Positions 24,954-35,370 are shown, counted from the first letter of the stretch. The stretch: 56,187 bases of DNA from Legionella sp. (GCA_017306715.1 JAFKHV010000023.1:1-56187); one strand, 5' to 3'. The notes: generated by a model not told the origin, from the sequence alone. Numbers and translations are program-made.

Positions 24954-26186
24954 TTAAGATACACTCTCAGCTTTTGAGCTCAGCTTGGGGAGCGTAACAT
25001 TATCAGCATTGTCTCGTAATATTTGTGCAATTAAGGTATTTACTTCCGCCAACTGGTGCTCGTATACATCCGTTCCAAATTGATAAGAACTCGTTTTCGA
25101 TTGCATCCTTTGGCCATCACGATTATGAGTATTTATGGTCACCCGCATTGATAACCCCAGCTGCAAAGGATTTTTATTGATTTCTTGAGGGTCAAGACGA
25201 ATTCGCACCGGCAGTCTCTGGACTATTTTAATCCAGTTGCCGGTAGCATTTTGTGGTGGCAATAAAGAAAAGGCAGAACCAGTACCGGCATTTAATCCAG
25301 CAACTTTCCCGTGATAGGTAAGATCTGGGTATGCATCTACATATAAAGTAACCGGCTGATTTACGCGAATATGATTTAACGAGGATTCTTTATAATTCGC
25401 ATCTACCCAAATATCATCCAAGGGAATAATCGCAAGCATTACTGTATTCATCGCGACCTGTTGCCCTGGCTGAATGGTTCTTTTAGCAATGTATCCATCA
25501 ACCGGAGATAATATCTGCGTCCTCTTTAAATTTAAATAAGCAGTTTTAAGGTTGGCTTTAGCAGTTTCAACAAGCGGATGATGATAAAGATCAGCATTCT
25601 CTACTAGGGCGCGTGCAGCACTTAGTTGCTTTTGTGAGACACGATAATTTGCTTGCGCTGCATCCACAGCAGTCTGAATATGCTGCATCTCTTCGCGCGA
25701 AACAGCACGATTTCCTATTAATCCTTTACGACGCTTTAAGTCCAGCTCCGCTTTAAGGAGATTGGCTTGATCTAATATTAATTTTTGCTGTGCCTCGGCA
25801 ACATTATCATAATACTGACGTACCTGTCTTACCGTTTGCGCTAAATCTGCTTTAGCACGCTGTAATGCTACTTGATAATCTGCCGAATCGAGCTTAATTA
25901 GAAGTTGCCCCTGCCTGACCCGTTGCGTGTCATCTGCATTAACTTCAATTACGGTGCCGTTTATCTGCGGCATAAGCTGGACCATGTTTCCAGTAACATA
26001 GGCATCATCGGTATATTCTTTAAACTGACCCCAGATGAGATAATAAATCAGCCATATTATCCCTAGAACCCCAAATAAACTACCAAGAACTATCATAGCC
26101 TTTTTACGCTTTTGTGCCGTTTTTAACGTAGCCTCTTCAGGGACTTCATTCATTTCGCTATCATGTTCCATTGTATTATTTGTCAT
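24954..26186 (-). CDS. emrA: EmrA-like membrane fusion adaptor
   Basis: A 410-residue adaptor with a cytoplasmic N-terminus, one anchor helix (about residues 36-56), then the TDDAYVTGN motif typical of EmrA, lipoyl halves and a long coiled hairpin (about residues 95-215). The ATG at 26186 has GGTGAGG 7 nt upstream and overlaps the end of the upstream channel gene by 11 nt. It connects the MFS pump to the outer membrane factor. Confidence 0.93.
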   Translation of the reverse strand: MTNNTMEHDSEMNEVPEEATLKTAQKRKKAMIVLGSLFGVLGIIWLIYYLIWGQFKEYTDDAYVTGNMVQLMPQINGTVIEVNADDTQRVRQGQLLIKLDSADYQVALQRAKADLAQTVRQVRQYYDNVAEAQQKLILDQANLLKAELDLKRRKGLIGNRAVSREEMQHIQTAVDAAQANYRVSQKQLSAARALVENADLYHHPLVETAKANLKTAYLNLKRTQILSPVDGYIAKRTIQPGQQVAMNTVMLAIIPLDDIWVDANYKESSLNHIRVNQPVTLYVDAYPDLTYHGKVAGLNAGTGSAFSLLPPQNATGNWIKIVQRLPVRIRLDPQEINKNPLQLGLSMRVTINTHNRDGQRMQSKTSSYQFGTDVYEHQLAEVNTLIAQILRDNADNVTLPKLSSKAESVS

Positions 26187-27588
26187 ATAAAACCTCACCA
26201 CCTAAAGCAGCCAACAATGCTACTGCTGCCTGTTTTTCTTGCGTCTGTAATGTATAAAGCGTACTTTTTTGTTGTACTAAAACCTGCTTTAGTTCTAACA
26301 CTTGCACATAATCTATGATTCCATGTTGGTAACGAGCATTGAATAAGCGATAATTACTTTGTGTTGTGTTCACTGCACGCTGCTGCTCCTCAATTTGCTG
26401 GCTCAGACTTGCAAGTGTAGCCATCTCATCAGCGACCTCTTGCAATGCTACCAGCAAAGTCTGGTTATATTGATTAACAGCGAGCTCAAAATTAGCCTGT
26501 TGCGTATTTAAATTAGCTCGGCGCTGACCGGCATCGAATAAAGGTAAATTGACCGCAGCTGTACCACCGGAGTTTTTTAAACTAAAATTAAAAAATCGTG
26601 CAAAATAGAATCCCTGCCAAGCTAAAATGCCTTTTAAATTAATATCGGGATAAAACTCGGTGCGCGCAACATTGATTTGATGAGCTGCGGCTTCAGCTAA
26701 CGCCTGTGAGGCAAGTACATCGGGTCGATGCGCCAAAACATTGGTTGAAATATTTTCGGGTAATCGCAATTGTTGCGGAGAATAAGAAAAAGGTAAGGGC
26801 TCAATGTGTGTATTGAGCGGATTTTTGCCCAATAATACTGCAAGTTGATGACGTGACCGTTGTTCTTGACGACGGTACTCTTGGACGGATAGACGTGCAC
26901 TCTGAGTATTGGAAATTGCTGTTTTAAGAGGAATATCTGACTCAATTCCCTGTTTTGCGCGATCCAGAACTATTCCTTCCAACTCGCGCAGAAGCTGCAC
27001 ATTTTCTGCAGCTAATTTTTGTTGAATACGATTATTTTGTAACGCAAAATAGACCTGAGCTATATTGGATTCAAGAATTAATTTAGTTTGTGCAACCTCC
27101 AGCCGGGCAGCTACTGCTTCGCTTAATCGCGTCGCAAAGATCTCACGATTTTTACCCCATAAATCCAACTCATAATTAAAATTCAATGCAACATCTGCAA
27201 TCTTGGCCTGATTAAAAGCAAGGATGTTAAAAGGCTGCGGAACTGTGCCTTTAAAAGAAAAACGCTGTTTTTGCGCATAACTATTTAATGAAGCTGAGGG
27301 CCATAGATTTGAATATGCACCACGTGCGACAGCATTTGCCGCAACCATCCTGGCTTTTGCACTACCGATATCTGGAGCATCGCGCAGGGCGATACGTACA
27401 AGTTTCATCAGTTGTGGATCATGAAACCTTGCCAGGTGATCCTTTGGTAAATCCTGAGTATTATATACGTGGGATTCTGCTAATGATTGTTTATTCAATT
27501 GCGGAGTTTGACTATGTACCTCATGATGGAATTTGCAGCCACTAAGGATCGTGATACTTAATAAACTCCCAATAAAAAGGCAACGCAA
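26176..27588 (-). CDS. NodT-type outer membrane efflux lipoprotein (TolC family)
   Basis: An outer membrane channel with two OEP repeats, ending in the usual ALLAALGGE block. No ATG is available near the front. A TTG at 27588 gives MRCLFIGSLLSITILSGC, a textbook lipoprotein signal with lipobox; a TTG at 27669 would add 27 residues, including a poly-Phe/Lys stretch. I prefer 27588 (470 residues). It is the first gene of the channel, EmrA, EmrB operon and overlaps emrA by 11 nt. Confidence 0.88.
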   Translation of the reverse strand: MRCLFIGSLLSITILSGCKFHHEVHSQTPQLNKQSLAESHVYNTQDLPKDHLARFHDPQLMKLVRIALRDAPDIGSAKARMVAANAVARGAYSNLWPSASLNSYAQKQRFSFKGTVPQPFNILAFNQAKIADVALNFNYELDLWGKNREIFATRLSEAVAARLEVAQTKLILESNIAQVYFALQNNRIQQKLAAENVQLLRELEGIVLDRAKQGIESDIPLKTAISNTQSARLSVQEYRRQEQRSRHQLAVLLGKNPLNTHIEPLPFSYSPQQLRLPENISTNVLAHRPDVLASQALAEAAAHQINVARTEFYPDINLKGILAWQGFYFARFFNFSLKNSGGTAAVNLPLFDAGQRRANLNTQQANFELAVNQYNQTLLVALQEVADEMATLASLSQQIEEQQRAVNTTQSNYRLFNARYQHGIIDYVQVLELKQVLVQQKSTLYTLQTQEKQAAVALLAALGGEVLYDK

Positions 27589-27849
27589 CGCATCTCTCAG
27601 ATGATAAACCGGACATCGAATGTAACAATTTTTAAAAAAAAAATATAGAAGTCTTAAACGAAACGCCAAGAAAAAAGTTTCCGCTAAATGAACAGCCGCA
27701 TTGATTGCTGCTATCTTAAACGAGCAAGATCAGGAAGATTCAATACCTTGATTCACACGATACAACATAAACCATTTTAACATTTAGTTAAATTTGCACT
27801 AAAATAAAATAATGACCCTTTTCATTAACTACAATAAGTGAGAGCAATC

Positions 27850-27984
27850 ATGAACGCAAAAAAAATAATAATGGTTTGTCTAATGATATCAACAATCGGC
27901 TTGTTAAGTGCTTGTAGTACCGTTAAAGGGTTTGGTCGTGATGTTTCTAAAGCAGGTTCTGGAATACAACGCGCTGCCCAGTAG
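27850..27984 (+). CDS. Entericidin-like small lipoprotein
   Basis: A 44-residue reading frame below usual gene-finder cut-offs. It has a lysine-rich start (MNAKKIIM), hydrophobic core, lipobox LLSAC, and then the short tail STVKGFGRDVSKAGSGIQ, which matches the EcnA/EcnB entericidin pattern (GxGxDxxxxGxxI). Entericidins are tiny cell-envelope lipoproteins proposed as toxin-antidote pairs or stress proteins; only one copy is present here. GTGAGAG lies just upstream. It has neighbours on both sides but is not in an operon with either. Confidence 0.85.
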   Translation: MNAKKIIMVCLMISTIGLLSACSTVKGFGRDVSKAGSGIQRAAQ

Positions 27985-28006
27985 TTTAATTTTCAATCAT
28001 CCTTTT

Positions 28007-28035
28007 ATGCATCAGGAATTATTTTTCTGATGCAT
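28007..28035. repeat. Hairpin downstream of the entericidin-like gene
   Basis: The arms ATGCATCAG (28007-28015) and CTGATGCAT (28027-28035) have an 11-nt T-rich loop. It lies 22 nt after the stop codon and may end that short transcript, but there is no T-run beyond the stem. Confidence 0.4.
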
Positions 28036-28114
28036 CCCACGCCTACGCCCCCTTTAAATTAATCGAATTAAACTGTTATAGTGTTCGCTTATTCGAATGA
28101 CAGGGATCGTGTCT

Positions 28115-31100
28115 ATGTGGATTGTATGGATTGCGCTTTCGCGACCTTACACCTTTATTGTACTTGCGCTGATGCTTCTCATCATTGGCCCTTTGGCAAT
28201 CCTGCGCACGCCCACTGATATCTTCCCTGACATTAATATTCCTGTAGTCAGTGTCGTTTGGAATTATACGGGTTTACCGCCAGATGAGATGGCGAATCGT
28301 ATCACCAGTATATTTGAACGTGCCGTAACCACTACCGTGAATGATATTGAGCATATCGAATCCGAATCGTTAATCGGGGTCAGTGTCATTAAGCTTTTTT
28401 TTCACCCCCAGACAAATATTGAAATCGCCTTAAGTCAAGTCACTGCCATCTCGCAAACTATTTTAAAAAATTTACCTCAAGGGGCTCTACCCCCGCTCAT
28501 TCTAAACTATAAAGCATCAACCGTTCCGGTATTACAACTCGTTTTATCGAGTGCTACCATTCCCGAGCAGGAACTAAATGATTTGGGTAATAATTTTTTA
28601 CGTACGCAACTAGCGACAGTGCAAGGGGCGTCAATACCTTACCCCTACGGGGGTAAAATACGCCAAGTCATGGTCGATTTAAACCCGCAAGCATTACAAA
28701 AATATGGAATTTCTCCGCAGCAAATCAATGCAACTATTGGTGAACAAAATTTGATAATCCCTGCCGGAACACAGAAAATCGGTGAATATGAATATATTGT
28801 CAAACTGAATGGCAGCCCCATGACCGTTGAGGAAATGAACATGCTGCCCATTAAAGCAACCCCTGCTGGTGTTCTTTATATTCGTGATGTCGCCCATGTC
28901 CGCGATGGCTTTGCTCCTCAAACTAACATCGTCCGCGTTGATGGCAAAAGAGCCGTGATGATGTCTATTCAAAAGAGTGGTAATGCCTCTACTTTAGATA
29001 TTATCAATCGTATTAAGGCCTTGCTCCCTAAAGTTAAAGAAATACTACCTAAAGGATTGGATTTAACTAAATTTGCAGATCAATCGATTTTTGTTACCGC
29101 CGCAATTAAAGGGGTTATTGTTGAAGGAATCATTGCTGCAGCCCTCACTGGCTTAATGATTTTACTTTTTCTCGGGAGCCTGCGCAGTACATTTATCATT
29201 ACCTTATCAATTCCTTTATCAATTATTGCCTCATTGACATTGCTCTCTGCACTCGGTGAAACCATCAATATCATGACACTAGGCGGAATGGCTCTGGCTG
29301 TAGGCATTTTGGTCGACGATGCAACAGTTGCTATTGAAAACATCAATTGGAATTTAGAGCAAGGTAAAGAAGTTGAGCAAGCAATCCTTGATGGTGCACA
29401 ACAAATTGCAATTCCGGCTTTAGTTTCTACTTTATGCATCTGTATCGTTTTTGTGCCGATGTTTTTTCTAGGAGGTGTTGCACAATATTTATTTGTTCCC
29501 TTAGCAGAAGCAGTCATTTTTGCAATGTTGGCCTCCTATATTTTGTCGCGAACCTTAGTCGCCACTTTGGCCAAATATTTGTTACATAAACACGAGCATA
29601 CCAAAAAATTAAATCCTCAAAATTATTTTCAACGAATACATGCGGGTTTTGAAAAAGCATTTACGCGATTGCGAGAACAGTACGTAGATTTATTACACTT
29701 AATCTTGAAACAAAATAGAGTGTTTATCCCCCTATTTTTAAGCGTTGTTTTTTTATCTTTGCTCATACTTGGGCCTTGGTTAGGAACCGATTTCTTCCCC
29801 AATGTTGACGCCGGTCAAATTAAGTTACATATCCGTGCACCGACTGGGACCCGTGTAGAAGATACCGCACGAATTGTGGATAATATTGATCAAACGATCA
29901 GACAGGTTATTCCAGCCCAGGAATTAGAAACGATTGTCGATAATATTGGCCTACCGGTAAGTGGTATTAATTTGTCGTATAGCAACTCTGCAGTAATAGG
30001 CCCTCAAGATGCAGATATTCTTATTTCATTAACGGAGAAACACCAAGCCAGTGAAGATTATATTCGCAAACTTCGGCAAGTCTTAAATAAAAAATTTCCG
30101 GCCGTTTCCTTTGCCTTTCTACCCGCAGATATTGTGAATCAAATCATAAATTTTGGACTACCCTCCCCCATTAACATTCAAGTCATTGGTTTAAATACTA
30201 AAGCCAATATCGACTATGTTAACAAATTGCTTCTTCATCTCAAAAAAATACCGGGTATAACCGATGTGCGTACACGGCAGGCGAATAATTATCCAACATT
30301 GTTGGTCAATGTGGACCGCAGCCTCGCTCGGGAGCTAGGTTATACCCAATATAACATAGCATCGGATTTGCTTATTGCGCTTTCCGGCAGTTTTCAGACT
30401 TCGCCCACTTTTTGGCTAGACCCAAAAAATGGCGTTTCTTATCCGATAGTTACGCAAGCACCACAATACGTAATGGACACGTTACAAAGCCTCTATAATT
30501 TACCTGTTGGCAGTAATAGCACACCCAATAAAGTACAAATTCTGGGAGCGCTCAGTAAAGTCTCCCGAGCATGGACTGCTGCCGTCATTAGTCATTATAA
30601 CGTACAACCCACGATTGATATTTTTGCATCGCTTCAGGATAGAAACTTAGGTGCAGTGGCGCGCGATGTAAAGCAGCTGATAAAAAAAATGCAACCGGAA
30701 TTAGCACGGGGTTCAACCGTGGCCGTGCGCGGACAAATTGAAACTCAAGAACATGCTTTTTATGGTTTATATTGGGGATTAGCTTTTTCGATTCTTTTAG
30801 TTTATTTACTTATTGTCATTAACTTTCAATCCTGGACTGATCCCTTCATTATCATCACCGCCTTACCTGCTGCACTGGCCGGTATTGTATGGATGCTCTT
30901 TCTGACCCATACGACCTTGAGTGTACCGGCGCTCACAGGAGCGATTATGTGTATGGGGGTTGCTACGGCGAACAGTATCCTCATGATAAGTTTTGCCCGC
31001 GATCAATTAGCATCTGCATCTGACTCTTATACTGCCGCAATAGAGGCTGGACGTGCTCGTTTGCGACCAGTATTAATGACTGCTTTAGCAATGATCATAG

Positions 31101-31285
31101 GGATGCTGCCCATGTCCCTAGGCTTAGGCGATGGTGGCGAGCAAAATGCTCCTCTGGGTAGAGCGGTTATTGGCGGGTTAAGCTTTGCAACCATTGCAAC
31201 ATTATTTTTCGTTCCCTGCGTTTTTTACACCATTCATAACTGGAAGCAAAAAACAAAAGTACACCAGAGGAAATCCCATGACTGA
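28115..31285 (+). CDS. RND-family efflux pump (second system)
   Basis: A 1056-residue RND pump with the TM4 pair in AVGILVDDATVAIENINW and the start MWIVWIALSRPYTF, typical of a subgroup of HAE1/acriflavin pumps whose genes are followed by adaptor and channel. I use the ATG at 28115, which has AGGGA 8 nt upstream; an ATG at 28097 lacks a ribosome site. Its end overlaps the adaptor gene by 8 nt. The gene order (pump, adaptor, channel) is opposite to the set at 11098-16861, so the two systems are not recent duplicates. Confidence 0.95.
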   Translation: MWIVWIALSRPYTFIVLALMLLIIGPLAILRTPTDIFPDINIPVVSVVWNYTGLPPDEMANRITSIFERAVTTTVNDIEHIESESLIGVSVIKLFFHPQTNIEIALSQVTAISQTILKNLPQGALPPLILNYKASTVPVLQLVLSSATIPEQELNDLGNNFLRTQLATVQGASIPYPYGGKIRQVMVDLNPQALQKYGISPQQINATIGEQNLIIPAGTQKIGEYEYIVKLNGSPMTVEEMNMLPIKATPAGVLYIRDVAHVRDGFAPQTNIVRVDGKRAVMMSIQKSGNASTLDIINRIKALLPKVKEILPKGLDLTKFADQSIFVTAAIKGVIVEGIIAAALTGLMILLFLGSLRSTFIITLSIPLSIIASLTLLSALGETINIMTLGGMALAVGILVDDATVAIENINWNLEQGKEVEQAILDGAQQIAIPALVSTLCICIVFVPMFFLGGVAQYLFVPLAEAVIFAMLASYILSRTLVATLAKYLLHKHEHTKKLNPQNYFQRIHAGFEKAFTRLREQYVDLLHLILKQNRVFIPLFLSVVFLSLLILGPWLGTDFFPNVDAGQIKLHIRAPTGTRVEDTARIVDNIDQTIRQVIPAQELETIVDNIGLPVSGINLSYSNSAVIGPQDADILISLTEKHQASEDYIRKLRQVLNKKFPAVSFAFLPADIVNQIINFGLPSPINIQVIGLNTKANIDYVNKLLLHLKKIPGITDVRTRQANNYPTLLVNVDRSLARELGYTQYNIASDLLIALSGSFQTSPTFWLDPKNGVSYPIVTQAPQYVMDTLQSLYNLPVGSNSTPNKVQILGALSKVSRAWTAAVISHYNVQPTIDIFASLQDRNLGAVARDVKQLIKKMQPELARGSTVAVRGQIETQEHAFYGLYWGLAFSILLVYLLIVINFQSWTDPFIIITALPAALAGIVWMLFLTHTTLSVPALTGAIMCMGVATANSILMISFARDQLASASDSYTAAIEAGRARLRPVLMTALAMIIGMLPMSLGLGDGGEQNAPLGRAVIGGLSFATIATLFFVPCVFYTIHNWKQKTKVHQRKSHD

Positions 31286-32423
31286 GGTAACGCAAACATT
31301 GTTTAGCCGCATAAAACTGCGAAAGTGGCTCATTTTTTCCACCTCATTACTTATAATAATCTTCACCCTTATTTTTCAGCGGGTTCAAGCAGCGAAAAAT
31401 TTACGTATCTCCACGGAGAAAGCTGCGATTACGCGCGTGAGCGTCATTACGGCTCAAGCTGATTCTGGAAGCGATACCATAATCCTGCCGGGTAATGTCA
31501 TGGCATGGCATGAAGCACCGATATATGCACGTGTAAATGGGTATGTCCGCAAATGGTATGTAGATATCGGTGCCCCAGTGAAATTTGGCGACTTGCTCGC
31601 CGTGATTGAAACACCTGAACTTGATGCACAGCAAAGACAAGCGAAAGCCGATTTAAATAATGCAAAAGCCAATAACGCTCTTGCCAAAATTACTGCAAAA
31701 AGATGGGTTAACCTTCTTAAAACGGAATCTGTTTCCAAACAAGAGACCGATGAAAAAATTAGTGCGGCGAAAGCCTTACAAGCAACAATGATAGCAGCTA
31801 AAGCAAATTTAGACCGCTTAAATGAGTTAGTAAATTTTCAGAAAATTGTTGCCCCTTTCGATGGCGTCATTACTGCACGCGCAACAGATATTGGCGATTT
31901 AGTTGACGCCGGAAGCAGCGTTTCCGCAAAACCGCTCTTTCGGGTAGCCCAAACCAATCCGTTGCGCTTATATGTGCGAGTGCCTCAATTTTACACAGCG
32001 CAGCTACAAAAAAATATGCATATAAGCCTTCACTTCGCCGAATATCCTCATCATGTATTCACGGGGGAACTATTAGATACTGCTAAAGCGATCGATCCCT
32101 TGACACGCACTTTATTGACCCAGTTTAAAGTCGATAATTCCCAAGGGATTCTGTTAGCAGGTGCTTATACTGAAGTATGGTTTACACTCCCCCTACCACC
32201 CCATACGATTCGCATTCCGGTGAATGCCCTCATTTTTCAAGCGCCAGGATTACAAGTTGCTACCGTGACCGCAGATCAGAAAATTAAACTGAAAAAAATC
32301 AGTGTGCGCCGAGACTTTGGTACTGAAGTAGAAATTGCTGCAGGCATTACCTCCGGGGAAAAGATCGTGATTAACCCGCCTGATGCTTTGTATGATGGCG
32401 AGTCTGTGCGAGTTCAGTCATGA
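31278..32423 (+). CDS. RND efflux periplasmic adaptor (second system)
   Basis: A 381-residue adaptor with a membrane anchor near residues 16-33, lipoyl halves around APVKFGDLLAVIETPELDAQ and IVAPFDGVITAR, a short hairpin, and the barrel domain. The ATG at 31278 follows AGAGGAAA; the frame is open further upstream inside the pump gene but that part is not expected to be translated. The stop overlaps the channel gene start by 4 nt (ATGA). Confidence 0.93.
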   Translation: MTEVTQTLFSRIKLRKWLIFSTSLLIIIFTLIFQRVQAAKNLRISTEKAAITRVSVITAQADSGSDTIILPGNVMAWHEAPIYARVNGYVRKWYVDIGAPVKFGDLLAVIETPELDAQQRQAKADLNNAKANNALAKITAKRWVNLLKTESVSKQETDEKISAAKALQATMIAAKANLDRLNELVNFQKIVAPFDGVITARATDIGDLVDAGSSVSAKPLFRVAQTNPLRLYVRVPQFYTAQLQKNMHISLHFAEYPHHVFTGELLDTAKAIDPLTRTLLTQFKVDNSQGILLAGAYTEVWFTLPLPPHTIRIPVNALIFQAPGLQVATVTADQKIKLKKISVRRDFGTEVEIAAGITSGEKIVINPPDALYDGESVRVQS

Positions 32424-33859
32424 AGAGTTATCTTTTTTTAAGTTTCAGTTTGGTAGGCGCACTAATGGGCTGCTCCATGGCACCACCGTATACAACACCC
32501 CCAATGCCCATACCTAATCACTTCAAGGAGCCTGGAACTTGGATAAAAATAAGTACCGATTCCAGAATTATCCCTCCGGATGGCTGGTGGCATGCGTTTA
32601 ATGACCCCGTATTGAATCGATTGCACCAACAACTTTCTGTAGCGAATCAGGATTTAAAAATCGCTTATACGCGTTATGAGGACGCCTATGCTTTGGCGCA
32701 AATTGCACGAGCCAGTTTTTTTCCAACAGTACAAGCCATTGCAAATGGCGACAGACAACAAAATTCACGCACCGTCGCAAACCCGCCCAGTGTATTAAAT
32801 TTCAATCAATTTTTAATCGGTGGTTATGCCAGTTATGAGCCAGATGCCTGGGGGGCTGTCCGTAACAACTATCTTGCCGCAACCCGACAAGCGCAAGCTC
32901 GTGCTGCTGATGTCGCTGCGGTTCAATTAAGTTTACATGCGGAACTCACAAATGACTATTTCGCATTACGAGGTAAAGAGGCGCAGCAATCCGTGCTGAA
33001 AAAAACCATTCAGGCTTACAAAAAAGCGCTCTTTCTCACTCAACAGCGTTATCAAGGCGGGGTAAGTCCAATAGCTGATGTTTATGAGGCCCAAACCCAG
33101 TTAGAAAATGCTAAAACCTTGGCGGCGGATATTGATTTACAACATGCTCAATTGGAACATGCCATTGCTGTTCTCGTTGGCGTCATACCGTCCAGTTTTT
33201 CTCTACCAAAGACCTCTACAACACCTCGTTTTTTAGCCATTACGCCGAATCTGCCTTCAACATTATTGCAGCGACGACCCGATATCGTTGCCGCAGAATT
33301 ACGCGTCCGCGCTGCGAATGCGCGTATTGGTGTCGCACGTGCGGCGTTTTTCCCACAATTTGATTTGACTGGAAGTGGTGGATTTCAAAGTAAAACTTTA
33401 AATAATATTATCTCCAAACCCAGCCTATTCTGGTCTTTAGGTCCATTAAGTTTATTAACTTTAATACAACCCATAGCAGAAGTGACTGTTTTTGATGGGG
33501 GACGTTTACGCAATCTGCTCAAACGGGCGAACGCTGATTATTATATGACTGTTGCCAACTATCGTCAGACGGTACTTAAAGCATTTCAGGAGGTTGAAGA
33601 TAATCTAGCCGCCCTATCTCAATATGATAAAGAATACACAACGCAAAAGGCCGCGACTCAAGCCGCGATCAGATCCTGGAAACAAGAACAATTTCGCTAT
33701 GCTGGGGGGTTAGTCACTTTCTTACAAGTAGTCACGGTGGAAAATTTGGCGCTACAAGCGGAGCTATCCTTAATCACCATTCGCACACAAAGACAAATTG
33801 CCAGCGTGCAGTTGATTAAAGCGCTCGGGGGTGGCTGGTCCATACAAGTTCATGGTTAG
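32420..33859 (+). CDS. NodT-type outer membrane efflux lipoprotein (second RND system)
   Basis: A 479-residue outer membrane channel with lipobox LVGALMGC, the GWWHAFNDPVLNRL start of the first OEP domain, LLQRRPDIVAAELRVRAANARIG at the second, and KALGGGW at the end. It is the last gene of the operon, coupled to the adaptor. No T-tailed terminator was seen in the 20 bases before the convergent MBL gene. Confidence 0.93.
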   Translation: MKSYLFLSFSLVGALMGCSMAPPYTTPPMPIPNHFKEPGTWIKISTDSRIIPPDGWWHAFNDPVLNRLHQQLSVANQDLKIAYTRYEDAYALAQIARASFFPTVQAIANGDRQQNSRTVANPPSVLNFNQFLIGGYASYEPDAWGAVRNNYLAATRQAQARAADVAAVQLSLHAELTNDYFALRGKEAQQSVLKKTIQAYKKALFLTQQRYQGGVSPIADVYEAQTQLENAKTLAADIDLQHAQLEHAIAVLVGVIPSSFSLPKTSTTPRFLAITPNLPSTLLQRRPDIVAAELRVRAANARIGVARAAFFPQFDLTGSGGFQSKTLNNIISKPSLFWSLGPLSLLTLIQPIAEVTVFDGGRLRNLLKRANADYYMTVANYRQTVLKAFQEVEDNLAALSQYDKEYTTQKAATQAAIRSWKQEQFRYAGGLVTFLQVVTVENLALQAELSLITIRTQRQIASVQLIKALGGGWSIQVHG

Positions 33860-33879
33860 CGGCTAAATCTTAAAAATAC

Positions 33880-34641
33880 TCAGGCAAGCTCGATGACTTG
33901 GCCACACTGCACAAATCCACGAAAGCCATCCTGCTGTGCTTCAGGCAAAATCCCATCGTTATAATGATAAAGCCAAATCTTGTTTTTAATCGCCTGTGGC
34001 AACGTTAACAGCTCGCTGTAATGTGCATGAACCCCGCTGGGTCGTGCTAACGTTTCGCAATCATGAAAAATAATTTTAGCTTTTTCATAGTAAGCCTGAA
34101 ATTTATCTGGAATAAATCGCGTATCTGTGGTGAGGAAATAAGCGTTTTGTTGATATTCGATAAACAATCCAAAGCTCGGCATCAGCTGACCGTTAGAATG
34201 TATGTGTACCGTTTTAACTAAATTAAATTTAATTCCTTCCCATTCATACGTGTCCGTACATTTGACTTTATGCACGATAAAAAAATCCTCTAGAGAAGCA
34301 TCCAACTCATCTAAAGTTTTTAAACCACCACTTAAAGAATGATCCCAGAGCATCGGCGCTAATTCTTCATGGATGAACATGAGCGGTCGGTTCTGATAGA
34401 TAAATTTTCTTTGTAGTGCAAACCATTCTAGACCGCCGACATGATCTGCATGGAGATGACTGATGTAAACTGCATCAATCTGATTGGGGAGATATTGGGC
34501 ATTTGCTAATGAAAAGCGTATATCTGTACCACAGTCGATTAATAAAGTTTTCCCGGTATCACTTAGAAGTAACATATTTGATTGATAATTAGAAAGGTCT
34601 CTTCCTAACCCGCTTCCTGCGCCTAAGAATTGTAATTTCAT
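33880..34641 (-). CDS. MBL-fold metallo-hydrolase (RNase Z / phosphodiesterase-like group)
   Basis: A 253-residue beta-lactamase-fold protein with the metal motif HLHADHVGG, the later metal ligands in TVHIHSNG and the DT of FLTTDTRF, and a terminal LYHYND His. It has the GAGSG...SNMLL start of the RNase Z-like subgroup but lacks the RNase Z exosite, so a tRNA role is not indicated. It is a single gene with no clear partner. Confidence 0.85.
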   Translation of the reverse strand: MKLQFLGAGSGLGRDLSNYQSNMLLLSDTGKTLLIDCGTDIRFSLANAQYLPNQIDAVYISHLHADHVGGLEWFALQRKFIYQNRPLMFIHEELAPMLWDHSLSGGLKTLDELDASLEDFFIVHKVKCTDTYEWEGIKFNLVKTVHIHSNGQLMPSFGLFIEYQQNAYFLTTDTRFIPDKFQAYYEKAKIIFHDCETLARPSGVHAHYSELLTLPQAIKNKIWLYHYNDGILPEAQQDGFRGFVQCGQVIELA

Positions 34642-34828
34642 TAAATTAATAATCCCGATTAAATCCTATTTTTCCTGATAACAACTTGAATAATATTAAA
34701 AACATAGTGGTATCATGAGATTTGTTAAGAATAGCATCTAAATATACGAATAAAAATACTTCCTCTATAAATCGGGAAAGAAAGTTCACGGGGGCAGGTT
34801 GATTTTGCAGGAAAATTTATGATGCTTA

Positions 34829-35239
34829 TCAAAGACAGCGCGGACAAATACCGTAAATATTCAGCGCATGATCGGTCATCTGGAATCCCGCTTCTTTAGC
34901 AATTTGCTCTTGCCTTTGCTCGATGAGCTCATCAACAAACTCTTCGACATAACCACACTGCACACAAACTAAATGGTCATGATGAACACCCTGAGATAAC
35001 TCAAAAACAGAATGCCCCCCCTCAAAATTATGGCGCACGATTAGGCCTGCGCTTTCAAATTGCGTCAGCACCCGATAGACCGTGGCCAACCCCACATCTT
35101 CACCGGTTTCTAATAAGGCTTTGTATACACCTTCCGCACTTAAATGATGATTGGGAGATTGCTCCAGTATCTGCAAAACTTTTAATCGAGGAAGTGTAAC
35201 TTTTAACCCCGCATTTTTTAACTGCTTACCCTCTTCCAT
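34829..35239 (-). CDS. fur: Ferric uptake regulator
   Basis: A 136-residue iron-responsive repressor. It shows the winged-helix start LKNAGLKVTLPRLKVLQIL, the HHLSAEGVYKALL and VGLATVYRVLTQFESAGL helices, the HHDHLVC metal site, and a CGYVEEF and C-terminal CPRC cysteine pair. The ATG at 35239 has AGAAGG upstream; a GTG at 35260 would add 7 residues. It diverges from bamE, the conserved gammaproteobacterial arrangement in this lineage. Confidence 0.96.
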   Translation of the reverse strand: MEEGKQLKNAGLKVTLPRLKVLQILEQSPNHHLSAEGVYKALLETGEDVGLATVYRVLTQFESAGLIVRHNFEGGHSVFELSQGVHHDHLVCVQCGYVEEFVDELIEQRQEQIAKEAGFQMTDHALNIYGICPRCL

Positions 35240-35370
35240 TATTATGCCTTCTAAGTACACTGCTGTAGGTTAAATTCCAGCGAAAATCTCTCGGCGCTGC
35301 AACTGCTTTACAGGTGCCATTCTATTCATGACATGGTATTATGGCGGAATTTCAAGGCTTAGGCAAAAAA

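Noticed and set aside
33880..34641. RNase Z
   Set aside because: It has the MBL metal motif but no exosite arm typical of tRNase Z.
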